Positions 41,001 through 51,944 of a stretch of DNA of 64,000 bases are shown here, piece after piece. The stretch's first letter is position 1; the number at the start of each line of letters is the position of its first letter. The notes beneath the pieces were generated by a model. That model did not search any database. It was given only the letters and a program-made list of their open reading frames with translations, and was not told where the DNA came from. Source of the stretch: Bugula neritina (lineage: Eukaryota; Bryozoa; Gymnolaemata; Cheilostomatida; Bugulidae); NCBI GenBank assembly GCA_964035545.1, contig OZ037772.1, forward strand, positions 12,279,818 through 12,343,817. The letters are read 5' to 3'. The translations under genes and the position numbers were made by a program.

Positions 41001-44000
41001 TGCAAGTTATGACAACTCTAATATGTATTGCTTTTAATTTGTTTATATTTAGAATTGTTACAAATAACACAATAGAAAGTAAATTTATAACAACATTAAA
41101 GTCAATTTGTAATACTTTCAGGATGGCCTCAGTCCCGGGGAGGATAGTGGTGTAGATGTGAGAGTCAAAGCAGGCAGCACCAGCCAATCAGGCAGCAGCT
41201 ATACTGACACTATGTCAAGGTTACATTTGTTTCATAAAATTACACTTAGAGTTTGTGTTAATCCTGGGGATTGGCCTATTCATAGTGAATTAACCAATCA
41301 CAATTGCATAATATGAGACGAGCTTTATCATGTGCTTGTGCTCAATAAAATATTATACTTTATAAAATTAAGTTAGATTAGTTTTGCACATATTTAAACT
41401 AATTTAATATTTCATGAAGCTTCTTATAAAGTTCATCTCTTATGATGCACATTTCTATACACAGTATTAATTATATTTATTATATTATGTATTGCATTAT
41501 GTATATAGTATATCATGCATTATATATTATATTATGTATTATAAATATTATATATATTGTATTATGTATATTGTATTATGTATTGTGTATATTATATTAT
41601 GTATAATTATACTATATTATGCATTGTATAATATAATATGTATTATATTTATTGTATTTATCCAGGCCAATGATCTCTTCTCCACCAGCTCAAAGCAAAG
41701 ACCTCCCGGACACTACAGACTCTGATGAGTCATCTATAGAGGCTGTGAAGCAGCAATACCGACACTCTTACTCAATGTCAGGTGAGAAGTCGTCTTCTCT
41801 TGTCTGCTAGTCCATCATCCAGTTGAGTTGTTCTCTCTTGCATACAAGTAATATTATATGGAATTCTCAGGTTCAGCCAATTTGGACTCAGAAGACGAAC
41901 ACATACCAGGACTACACAGTGACCTAGATATCTCAGATCAAGGCAATGTTGTCCTCGTCAACTCTAAGGATGTTGGGACTTTACCCAGACGCCCCGCAAC
42001 TGTTAGTAGTGCTATGCTATTCTCTGTATCTAATCTATTTACAACAATTCCAATATATATCACTATTCACTGTTTAAGTAGCATATGTGTGCGTGTGTGT
42101 ATGTGGTGTGTGTGTACTGCGTGCGTTGCCAGTATGTTATGTGAGAGAAGGAAACAACTGTTATACTGGATGAAAGTAAAGTAGAGTTTATTTAATCCAA
42201 TCCATCACCAGCTGGGCACCTTCTTCACCAAAATGGAGTATTGTGTGTTCTGCATTCTTATTGGCTATTTAGAGAAAGGAATCCAACACGCCGGCCACAC
42301 CCACTTTCAGAGAGCAGGTCAAGAACAGGTCTCGACTGTCCGGCAAGATGTATCTCCCGCCTTCTCCTGTTTCTACCTCCCAGAAACAAGAGGTTTGTGG
42401 CTATTCCCTTACAGGAAGTAATGCTGAAGCTTTACGGCTGCATTAGCTTTTACACACACTTTGAGCTTGTTTCTGAACACAAGGTATATATTTAATGTTA
42501 AATTGAAATCGCAGAGTTCAGCATTTCACTTTGGACTTTCTCTACTGCTTATTTTCTTCAGTTGTCATTTTGAATTAAGCTGTAAAAGTGATCACATGTG
42601 TACAAGTAACAGGGCACCTGCTTGTGTCTATTTACAATAAGACTAAGAAGTCACATGACATCACTTGCTCTGATATGTCACATGACCTGCTGTAATATCT
42701 CACATCACCTGCTCTGATATGACACATCACTTGCTCTGATATGACACATGACATGCTGTAGATCCCTCTTAGTGACACAGACTACGATACTCTGGACATC
42801 CTAAACATCAGCAAAGAGCTCTACGCAACTGCGCTGTCGGATGAAAGAGAGGCTGAGAAACTTGACCCAGAGTCTTGGGCGTCTCTACCCCCTCCCCCGC
42901 CTCAACTTCTGTCATCTAACACCTCTACTCTAGAGAGCAAAGGCTATGCTCAGTCGTCCAATCATGTTGCAGAAGTTAGCCACTATGCCAGCATAGGACA
43001 ACTCCGGGAAGAGGAGAAGTCAGTTTATTAACTACAAAATACAGCATACTCCCTATTACGTGTAGTAGTGATATTATAGGGTGTTTACTCAAATCCATTC
43101 TAGCAGCAATTGATGCCTTACATCCAATGCACGGTTTCTAAAACTCTGAAATTTATTACACCATATGATTGGCTATTAAAATATCTAACAAATACTCTAT
43201 GTTCTGGCAGAGTAAAGGGCAAAGGTCAATCTGGTGAAACAGCTGTTGCTGATGCTGAGTTAGATGACCAGGCAGCTTGCCCACATCCTGCTGTCCTACA
43301 GGGGAGGTGAGTTGTCTTCTCTCTTGTTGCAACTATGTGATAGCTCCTCCCACTTACTGTTATTATATGATAGCTCCTCCCACTTACTGTTATTATATGA
43401 TAGCTCCTCCCACTTATTGTTACTATATGGTTGCTCCTCCCACTTACTGTTACTCTGTGATATCTCCTCACACTGATTTAACTGTATAAACTAGTATCTG
43501 CTCCATACCCATTAGTAGTGTTCCTCAATGCCTAGAAATAAATACAAGAGAATATAAGCAACACAAGAGACAACAAGACAGTGGTGTGTCTATAAATAGC
43601 ACGAGGGACACACTGATGTCTATAAATAGCACGAGGGACACACTGATGTCTCTGTCAACAAATGTAGTCACATCTGAGTATAGATTATCATCAGTTATCT
43701 TTTGACTCCACCTGCAGGTCCCCCCAAGCGGAGAAGAAAAGCCCCCGAGTCAAGTCTGACACCAACATCTATGCTGTCGTCAAAAAACACTCCCCGAGGC
43801 CGCTGAGGCCATCTATGAGCTTTGAGCCACCAAACAGTGACAGTGATAGCTCACCCTCATCTCCTGCAGCTCCGGATATACCCGCTAAACTAGATGACAC
43901 CACTACGGTGAGAAGGTTACAGGTGTTTGTTGTAACAGATGAATGCTTTGTTTATATTTTTATTTGGCACAGTTTTTCTCATCAAATTTTATTTCCAGGT

Positions 44001-45156
44001 TTTTGAATGGTTAGTATATGATATATTAACCAATGAGATTCATTATAACAGAGTAGTGTGTTGAGTAGCCCAATGCTGTCTCTCTGCTGTTCTGTATGCT
44101 GACATGACACTTTGTAGCAATCTGCAGACGTTACGTCACAGGAGGAAGTTGTGAGAATAAATAAACTCAGGTCCACACTTGGTCTGGCGATTGAAGGTGG
44201 GGCGGGTACTAAGCAGCCCATCCCTAGAATAATTAGCATTCAGGAAACAGGGTGTGCTCACAACTCCGAGCTGAAGATTGGTCACCTGATTCTAAGAGTG
44301 AATGACAGGTAGGAGACAATTCCTTATAAGTTCTTAATAGTTCCGCTGGTGGTTTCAAGTTATAATAGTTTTCCTGAAAGTAGCGCAGCTGGTAGAGGTG
44401 TGACAACTTCTAACAGTCAGGTCTACCATTGTGTAGTTTACTATTTCCAAAGCCCGCTTCACCTGCATATATGAGCATGGAAAAGGATCTTAAATGGGGA
44501 TGAAAAGTAGAAAATTGAAGTAAATTGTAACAGTAGATATTGTTTTAAGGCTGTTATTCAAAACAACTTTGTCTTCCTATATTAGATGGTGTATTTCTAC
44601 TTCATATTGAGTTTATTATGCTCACGGAAGTTTATAGTCGCTATCCCTGTGAGAAACCCCTGATGGAAGGGTTTTTGTTAAAGCGGACTAAATACTTGTT
44701 TAGATAAGGCACAGGAGCAATTATGACTGGATGCTCTTCCTAACATCACCAATGGCCTTTGTCCGGGCTCTAACCCTTGACCTGTGTTTACTAGGCTATA
44801 ACCCCTAGACCAGCTGCTCCCTCTATTGGGTCTATTATAATACATTATATTATATTCTAATTAAAATGTTGGATATCAAAATAGTTTTGATAAATAAGTT
44901 GTGTGTTGAACAGTAACCATCAGTCCACCCTGGTCTGTCCTACTGTACTTTCTGTTGAGACACAATGGTTGTCTTGTTTTGGCCTCAATTTTCATCTGTC
45001 ATCCTTAGTTTAGTCTACAGATAGTCTTTTCACTCTCCTTTTAGATATATGGAGGGTCTGTCTCACAACCAGGCTGCCAGAGCTATAGCTGATGCTTTCA
45101 GGGACAGAAAAACAGCCTATTTAGACTTTCTGGTGAAACTCTCTACAGATTCCTAG
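32059..45156 (+). CDS. WHRN: Whirlin (HN-PDZ-PDZ-HN-PDZ scaffold)
   Basis: Whirlin scaffolds stereocilia tips, the Usher periciliary complex and synapses by PDZ binding. The model has 25 exons, 3411 bases, 1136 residues and fully consistent phases. Exons: 32059-32134, 32613-32818, 33165-33396, 33881-33967, 34244-34427, 34794-34935, 35230-35383, 35596-35723, 35902-36057, 36740-36772, 37564-37699, 37884-37981, 38483-38578, 39716-39907, 40275-40406, 40800-40847, 41122-41219, 41666-41781, 41871-42001, 42273-42392, 42762-43018, 43211-43306, 43718-43907, 44118-44308, 45045-45156. HN1 (about 40-115) contains LLRTILNTPAKQLL. PDZ1 (173-260) has the loop DGIGF and is followed by the whirlin-type TYTWVDTDGRSCSPP. 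PDZ2 (310-395) has HGLGL. HN2 (490-575) has LKELFNTQAKF and HLIHPRDVEKYDKL. A long Ser/Pro-rich linker includes PPPPPPQLL. PDZ3 (1046-1133) has STLGL and ends the protein. Less certain details are the exact acceptor of the exon at 40275 (40272 also fits) and the 33-base microexon. Confidence 0.94.
36058..36285. repeat. 29-bp minisatellite beginning at the whirlin exon 9 donor
   Basis: About seven to eight imperfect copies of agtagttacagtcagggtat then tagtgagtc start directly at the donor caacag|gtgtgttag. In the array the corresponding sequence reads cag|ggtattag, so the donor falls within the repeat period. Confidence 0.85.
38811..39430 (+). repeat. 31-bp minisatellite, about 20 copies, each with a Pol III box-A-like motif
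   Basis: Unit ggttgtatagtgtagcggtt followed by atggtggtact, nearly identical across 620 bases in the whirlin intron after exon 13. The core tagtgtagcgg fits the box-A consensus TRGYNNARNNG exactly and resembles a tRNA D-arm (tagtgtagtggttat in many Val tRNAs). No box B occurs in the unit. The array ends in a divergent copy (gtgtggtggttagaatggca). Confidence 0.95.
41462..41662. repeat. AT-rich low-complexity tract (tattatgtattg type)
   Basis: Imperfect repeats of ttatattatgtattgtatta in whirlin intron 17, ending at the polypyrimidine-poor acceptor tttatccag. Confidence 0.8.
43320..43475. repeat. 30-bp minisatellite, 5 copies
   Basis: Unit ctcctcccacttactgttat then tatatgatag, in whirlin intron 22, starting about 30 bases after the donor. 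As 30 is a multiple of three, it produces several false open frames. Confidence 0.9.
43577..43652. repeat. 30-bp direct repeat, 2 copies
   Basis: gtctataaatagcacgaggg followed by acacactgat occurs twice in a row in whirlin intron 22. Confidence 0.8.
44631..44820 (-). repeat. tRNA-derived SINE copy in whirlin intron 24
   Basis: Read on the minus strand it starts gagcagctggtctaggggtt, a tRNA-like head with box A tggtctagggg. It continues through ggtgatgttaggaagagcat, cataattgctcctgtgcc and a tail ending gggatagcgactataaac. The same blocks in the same order occur at 48473-48655 and 57559-57744. About 250 bases upstream (44381-44398) lies an isolated tRNA D-arm-like tagcgcagctggtagag. Confidence 0.82.
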
Positions 45157-45889
45157 AGAAGTCCAACTCTTGCTGAGTAACAGAGAAACCAACCTGAGTA
45201 TCAGAGAGTAGAAAGACTTTGTTGTCTAATAGACATTCCCAACTGAATTGCTGGTATATAGACAATAACTAGTGGGATAAGCATTTTCAATCGAATTGAT
45301 AGCATATAATCAGTAACAGTGGTTTATAGAAGTGGAAATATTCTCACCAATATATGACAACATGTTAACGTAGTGTTTGATTCTGTTTTTAGTTGTATAC
45401 ATGTAGGACCTTCATATTAATTTTCCAGATTTCATTAATTTATTTCAGTATTCGGGTGTTTTATTTTCCGTTTTAGTCGTGTTATTTTTCTCTGCTCTTG
45501 ATTGTAGGAGTTGTCACCCTTTTGTTTTACTGCTGTCGGAGTTCCTAAGGCTATCATTTACTGTCCGTCCACCTTTTTACTTTTTATACTGTGCATTACA
45601 ATTTTTCTTACAATTAATAAATTCATAATGCAGCCAATAAAACAATAATTATTATCTGTATGAATAGAAAACAATTCTATAACAATAGAGAGGGTGAGGG
45701 AGAGGCCCACCCGCAAGAGATCTAAAAATATACAAGGAACTCTGTAGCATATGTTGAGACGCTCAAAAGTAATGCAGTAGTACACAGCTGTAACATAGCT
45801 GTTCACCTTGTACTGTGACCTCACATATCTACCATATAACTGTTTACTCACTCCCAATACGTATACAGTGTTGTAGCAACATTCTCTTA
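45157..45889. other. Whirlin 3' UTR
   Basis: Follows the TAG stop at 45154-45156. AATAAA hexamers at 45616-45621 and 45636-45641 are the probable poly(A) signals. No other feature until the MITE at 45890. Confidence 0.55.
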
Positions 45890-46232
45890 GCCTAGGGCCA
45901 CACGGCGCGTATTTTCACATGCGAAAACTGAAATCACAAGTAGCAAAGGTGTCCACTGTGCGCGTTGAGAAAACCTTCGCACTTGCCGCTCTGCATTTTC
46001 AACGCAAGTTCGAATCGTCTCTGTCGTCGTCACCTAATTGGCTGGTAGCTATTCAGCGAGCCCAATTTCGTTATTTAGTGCTATATTCCAGTAAATTGCG
46101 TTTTATTGAAAGCGAGTGCGATTTAAAAATGAAAGCTTTATTTATCACGCATCACTGACGCTACAGTGGACACCTTTGCTACTTGTGATTTTAATTTTCG
46201 CATGTGAAAATACGCACAGTGTGGCCCTAGGC
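45890..46232. mobile_element. MITE with 70-bp inverted repeats and TTA target duplication
   Basis: The two ends are inverted copies of 70 bases differing at about four positions; each begins gcctagggccacac and continues tattttcacatgcgaaaa and caagtagcaaaggtgtcc. TTA flanks both sides (45887-45889 and 46233-46235). A 3-bp TWA duplication with a gcc/ggc-type terminus is typical of PIF/Harbinger elements. The 203-bp centre has no transposase, so this is a non-autonomous element. It ends 200 bases before the start codon of the TRIM-like gene. Confidence 0.9.
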
Positions 46233-46432
46233 TTATAGCTCATCTACATGCCCTAGCAGGCCTAGCTTGTCACTGCGCTTGTAGTTGTTGGCATATGTTG
46301 CCATGTAGTGCAATGGTTCTTTCTGATACCATTATTGCATTACACGTATACTGCACAACGCCTACATTGAATAGGAATGATTAATAGCTATTTCTGTCTA
46401 GTTACAACACTGTTTTATTGTTAGCTAGTGCA

Positions 46433-49400
46433 ATGGCCGAGGCTACAGGTGAGCAGGTAGCGTGTGGATTCTGTGTAACCAGACTAGAAGATCTAGAAGA
46501 ATCCAGATATCTACCCTGTACTCATGTACACTGTTTAAAATGTCTGCTGGAGAACTTTGAAGTCAATAAGATAGTGAGATGTCCCTTCTGCAGGTATCAC
46601 CTACTTTTAGATATTCTCAGTTTGAGTTCTACTATATTATGTGTTATATTCTCTACTGAGATGTCCCTACTGCAGTCAGCACATTATTTTATCAGCTGGT
46701 CAGTAGCCTTGGCATTGTTTGGCATCTGAAATAGGCTGCCTTTCAGTTTCATTCTTGTGAAGAGTGTGCTCGGTTCTCTCGTTGCACAACTCTCTTTCAA
46801 CTTTATTGAAAACATAAAATTATAAAAAATGGCCTAATATATATTAGTTTTAGTATTAATTATTATGAACTGTATCTGGTGGTTTGCAATCTAAACCTTT
46901 GAGCGTTTATGTTTAGAGAAGTGTTTGACGTAGAGCTAGAGGGTCTTCCTACCTCAGACATCAAAGAGCCACCTCTATGCTGTGATAGTTGTACGAGGAA
47001 AGGAGTGGATAATCAGCTAGCTGTTGTTTACTGTACAACTTGTTCTGCTAAGCTGTGTGCTAAACACAGAGAGGTATGCTGTAGTGTCTTCTACATGATT
47101 TGTTGTGAAATAAAGTCCTAGTGATATGAAACTCTTGACATGCTTATATATGCTTCATATTCTCATGGTACTTGGAAATGTGTAGGTTTATGTAGCTTCA
47201 TGCAATTAATACAACTTTGCCATATAATATTCTTCAACATCTATGAAAGAAGTTTTGTTATCCTTCACAGTTCCATGATGAGGTGGTGGAAGGCCACCCT
47301 ATAATTGCTATAAGTGAATATAGAACCAATGCTAGAAAGTTCAGACCCAGACTATGTGCTGACCATACAGAGCTGGAGTACACTCTAGGCTGCAAGAAGT
47401 GTTTGACCTTGGCTTGTACAAGATGTCTGAGCTCTCTGGAGAATTGCTCAGATGGTATGAAACATTTCGCTTTGTACTTTGTACCGCAAAAATTATGATT
47501 TCTTTGTTTAGAGTCAGTCATGCTTTTTCAGTACTTTCTAAGAGAATAAATCACAGCTTAGTAGTAAAATGGTTTCTAGTCATATTATAAATTTATGTTC
47601 AATTATTTTAAAAAAATTGGTTGGTATTTTTTTGAAGAGTTTCAAATAAATGATCAAAAGCTTTCCCTTTTACAACCTCCATTTTAAGAGAGAGTTTAAA
47701 CTCAGTTGTTGCTCTTCTGTTAACAGGGTCCGGGCACAGACTGCTCTCCCTCGATGAGTTGTTGACTAAACTAATAGGAAACATGGCTCAGCTAAGATCA
47801 GACATGTTGGATAGAGAAGATTAGCTCTCAGATCTGTTTAAACATGTTCATGTGATAATATCAGACTTTGATGATAAAACAAAAGACATGATAGATACGC
47901 TACACCGATCACGTGATGAACAGGTAATTGTATCAAAAATTAGTATTTGGTTATAATATTTAAGTTATAGCAAATAGTAGGGGCTAAAATTGCCAAGGCG
48001 AGAAATAGCGAGAAACGGTGAGAAATGGTGAGAAATGTTGTCTGCTTTTGTATAAAGCATGTACTTTTTCATCTTATACAACAATAATTTTCAAGGTCCA
48101 GCTTTTCGACTTTTGTCAGCTACTTTATGTACTGTATGAATGATATTTCAGAGAGAGCTCAAACAGGCTGCACGCCACAACCACCTTCTTTTCAAATTAT
48201 AACATGTTGAAAACACAACCCCTTTCTACATAAATTTATACACCACTGACCCATAGATTCAGAGCATTCAACTCAAGTACAAGAAGTTGGAAGAAGATTT
48301 GCTTAAGGTGAGAAAAACGACCAAATCACAGTTGGAGAAATTCACTGAACAAGATGTCGGAGTGAAGTTATATGAAATCAACAGACTCAGACTTCAGATG
48401 GAGGCTAGACTTAAGCACAGTCACCAGGTTTGTAGTGTGAAATATTTACCTCCCAGAACTTAGCTGTTATCTGAGCAGCCGTGGTCTAGGGGTTAGAGCG
48501 TTGTCTTGGTAAACACAGTGTCACCGGTTGGAACCCCAGTAAAAATCATTTGTTCATAATTGCTTCTGTGCCACATATAAATAAATCTTCAACTCGCTTT
48601 AAAAAAATCTTTCCATCGGGGTTCCTACAGAGATAGTGACTATAAACTGGTGTGAGAACATAGCTATCAACACTGCTTGCTTTGTCTTATCAGATTTGCA
48701 GAATACCTGCAATGTAATATAGATAAATTGATATAAGTTACACTATTCATATGATAAACTTATATTATGTAAATCTGTAGGTTGACATCATATCCCGACA
48801 TGAGAAGACAACTCAAGAAATTAAGAAAATTATGTCAGAGGACCTTTGGGAGTTGAAAATACCTGAACAGGTTACGCTACAAGTCACAGGTTGTAACACC
48901 ACTACCACAATTATTATAATTATAAAGGGTTTTACTTTTTCAACGCATTCTTTGTATCTGCACATTATGCTTTGTTTTATTTAAATTTTTTCAATTTGTT
49001 ATCAGAAATATTTTTGCTTTTTATTATAGATCTATGATTATGTAATTTTTTTAATTCATCTTAACCGCCATTAGAGATTTCATATTTTCTACAGAAAAGA
49101 AAAGAGACATTGAAGTGAAAGCAATCGTCTTGGAGCCCAGATTTATTGACTTGAAACACACGCTAAAGACTTCTGAGAGCTGTGCCTCCGTCTGCAGTGA
49201 TCAGGGAAAATCATATTACATGGCGTTGGGTAATTACGTAAATGTGTTGGATAGGAATAAGGAAGGCAGCAAGAGATTTGCGGAGTTTGCTGGCATAGTG
49301 CACAGTGTGGTCGCGTACAAGGACAGAGTGTATACTTTAGCATATGATAAATCTGACACAGGCTACACGGTAACAGTGCATGACCTTTCAGGAACACTTG

Positions 49401-50015
49401 TCACTAGCTGGATTCATCATGATGTTAAAGGTCACTGTAAGAAGCTAGCAGTCTGTGATGATCAGGTGATTGTACCCGACAGAGAGCATAAGAGACTCAC
49501 AGTCTTCTCTCTGACGGGAAGGAGAAACAAAAGTATACCATGTCCCCTGATTAGTGAGCATAAGGTGTCAATGTGTGGCACAGGTAACCGTTCTATTATC
49601 GTGTCTGACTGTCAAACTTCTAAAGTATTCAAGATGAATATTTCAAGTGGAGAAGTTGAATGGACATCTGAGCACGTAGCAAACCCTCAAGGCGTGGCTT
49701 ACCACAGAGGGAGGGTGTTTGTAACTAGCCGTGGTACCACAACCAGAGTCTGGATACTGGATGTGTATACAGGTTAGTTGAAAGCAATATATAGCAGCCT
49801 ATACGTACATGCGTACATATATTTGTATATATTATATGTTTATAAATTATATGTATATACAAATATGGATTGATTTTTTAGGGGAACTGCTGACAGAGAT
49901 GTCAGATGCTGCCGTACAAGGTGAATCTTCCATATTTGACCTCCATGTGACTGGAAATACTCTGATGGTGCCAAGATTTGAAGAAAAGTCAATTTTGTTT
50001 TACTCAATATGCTGA
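46433..50015 (+). CDS. TRIM-like protein: RING, two B-boxes, coiled coil, beta-propeller; in-frame TAG at codon 200
   Basis: Eight exons, 46433-46593, 46917-47073, 47271-47454, 47727-47923, 48257-48427, 48781-48889, 49095-49772 and 49882-50015, total 597 codons with consistent phases. TRIM proteins are RING E3 ubiquitin ligases, many acting in innate immunity. The RING is a complete C3HC4: C11, C14, C29, H31, C34, C37, C50, C53. A first B-box-like zinc region follows (CCDSC, YCTTCSAKLCAKH), then a second (LCADH, GCKKC, ACTRC). Residues 180-330 are charged helix of coiled-coil type. Residues 340-596 look like a beta-propeller of the NHL/WD kind (for example VIVPDREHKRLTVFSL). TAG at 47822-47824 breaks the frame in exon 4; downstream exons remain clean, so it is a recent nonsense change, a sequencing error or a readthrough site. 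The ATG lies 8 bases after an acceptor-like ttgttag, so a 5' UTR intron is possible. Confidence 0.85.
48473..48655 (+). repeat. tRNA-derived SINE copy in the TRIM-like gene
   Basis: Starts gagcagccgtggtctagggg, with box A tggtctagggg at 48482-48492 and a box-B-like ggttggaacc near 48526. It continues cataattgcttctgtgccac and ends agatagtgactataaac. It lies in the intron between exons 5 and 6 and matches the copies at 44631-44820 and 57559-57744. Confidence 0.82.
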
Positions 50016-50035
50016 ATGTGCTACCAATGCCTACC

Positions 50036-50300
50036 ATAGTATATACTGTGTATGTTATTATATATATTACTATGTTAGCATATATAATACTATGTTAGCA
50101 TATATATTACTATGCTATCATATATAATACTATATTATCATATATAATACTATGTTATCATATATAATACTATGTTATCATATATAACACTATGTTATCA
50201 TATATAATACTATGTTATCATATATATTACTATGTTATCATATATAACACTATGTTATCATATATAATACTATGTTATCATATATATTACTATTTCATTA
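50036..50300. repeat. 21-bp AT-rich minisatellite after the first TRIM-like gene
   Basis: About twelve copies of tatgttatcatatataatac. It begins atatactgtgtatgttatta, which is the unit of the array at 52898-53440 in the second TRIM-like gene. Confidence 0.9.
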
Positions 50301-50541
50301 TAGAATATGTTACTATGTTGTCGTATATTTTTAGTATACAATATATATTATACTCTATAGTCTATATTATTCAAAAGAAATATAACATTGCCAATCAATT
50401 TCTAAGCATTCCTTCTATTGTATGAATTGTTCACCTCTTGCTTTCCTTTAGTGAGGTTGTTCAAGAGTTTTTCACATGCTCAAATTTTTCAAATTGTTCA
50501 ACATCTCCATTTATAGTTTTATTTAATGTTCTTGATTTTTC

Positions 50542-50547
50542 AATAAA
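50542..50547 (+). terminator. Poly(A) signal AATAAA for the first TRIM-like gene
   Basis: ttcaataaaactttg lies 527 bases after the TGA at 50013-50015, downstream of the minisatellite. Confidence 0.45.
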
Positions 50548-50629
50548 ACTTTGAAAACTAATCATTCTAGTGCCAATAACAACTTGAGAGTTATACTCTG
50601 TAACTGTGAATTTGCAGAGAAAATACTAT

Positions 50630-51065
50630 TGCAGTATTACTATAGCTACTAACTAACCACTACTAGCTACTAACTAACTATATAACTACTAACTAACTAT
50701 ATAACTACCAACCACTACTAGCTACTATAACTATAACTACTACCAACCACTACTAGCTACTAACTAACTATAACTACTACCAACCACTACTATAGCTACT
50801 AACTAACTACTACTAGCTACTATAACTAACTATAACTACTACCAACTACTACTAGCTACTAACTAACTACTACTACCAACCACTTTTAGCTACTAACTAA
50901 CTACTACTACCAATCACTACTAGCTACTATAACTAACTACTACTACCAACCACTACTAGCTACTATAACTAACTATAACTACTACCAACCACTACTAGCT
51001 ACTAACTAACTACTACTACCAATCACTACTAGCTACTATAACTATAACTACTACCAACCACTACT
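50630..51065. repeat. Compound CTA/CTAA tandem repeat
   Basis: Long imperfect array assembled from ctactaccaaccactactag and ctactaactaactataact blocks, intergenic. Confidence 0.9.
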
Positions 51066-51944
51066 TATATAGCTACTATAGCGCTGTATAAAGAGTAAGA
51101 GTAAGTTTCTGGTAAAGTCTACTCAGTAAATTGCTGAGATTTTCAAAGAAAACATAATGTAAATAATTATTGCATATTTTTAACAAAGTGGTTGAGAGAA
51201 ATATATACAAGCCAGTCTAAACCATTAAACAAGTTATATTATAGGTATATAGTGCATAACTGTGTGTTCTTGATAACATTAGACAATTGTGAAAATGAAA
51301 AAATTGAGAAAATGCATCTTTTGTGAATTCTAGAAGATAGCTTTTCTCTGCTTTGCCCAAACAATCATTCAACAAGCTGTGCTTTTTGTAAGCATTTAGC
51401 ATGCAGTGAACTTCGAGACTGTAAAGTTACAACTACTACCGCTACCAGTAATCTGGGGGATATAAAAGCTAGACTTCAGTTCTCAATCTCATCCGTTTAA
51501 TTTCTCTCAGGTGTCTAACCTCTGCTGCCTCTACATAATATATTGTGACATTCTTGTTACAATATAACAATAAAAGTGAGTGTGCTATGATATAATATTG
51601 TTATTAGCATATATTATAATATATAATAATTATATATTATAATATATTATAATATATAATTATAATGAATTATATTATATGTACTTTAATATTCGAGCTT
51701 GTTGTTGTGGTTAAGTAGCAGTATATTAGATTGCATTGTTATAATATATTGTAAGAAATGAGTGTGTTGGAAAGAGTAAGAAGTAACATAGTATATATTC
51801 TAGTGCCATAATATGAAATATTCTTTCTTTATCTCCTCCCATTATAAAACTGCTTTATTAGCCTATAATTCTGGTCTCTGTATGTGTCTAAGGTCAAAGG
51901 GGCTGTTGCTATGCCCAACTAACTTTAAGTTATTCTTTAGCAAA

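Larger units (their letters stand above)
50016..51944. other. Spacer between the two TRIM-like genes
   Basis: Contains the 3' UTR of the first gene (AATAAA at 50542-50547), a 21-bp minisatellite (50036-50300), a CTA-rich tandem repeat (50630-51065), an AT tract near 51600-51690 and the 5' flank of the second copy. No coding exon is seen. Confidence 0.6.

Noticed and set aside
32059-45156. Par-3 as an alternative identity for the three-PDZ protein
   Set aside because: The two HN domains, the TYTWVDTDGRS segment after PDZ1 and the terminal PDZ3 fit whirlin; the Par-3 N-terminal domain and kinase-binding region are absent.
46418-46432. Upstream start of the TRIM-like gene at a TTG
   Set aside because: The ATG at 46433 has good context and aligns with the start of the paralogue at 51945.
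49143-49397. 84-codon minus-strand frame
   Set aside because: Antisense of the propeller exon of the TRIM-like gene.
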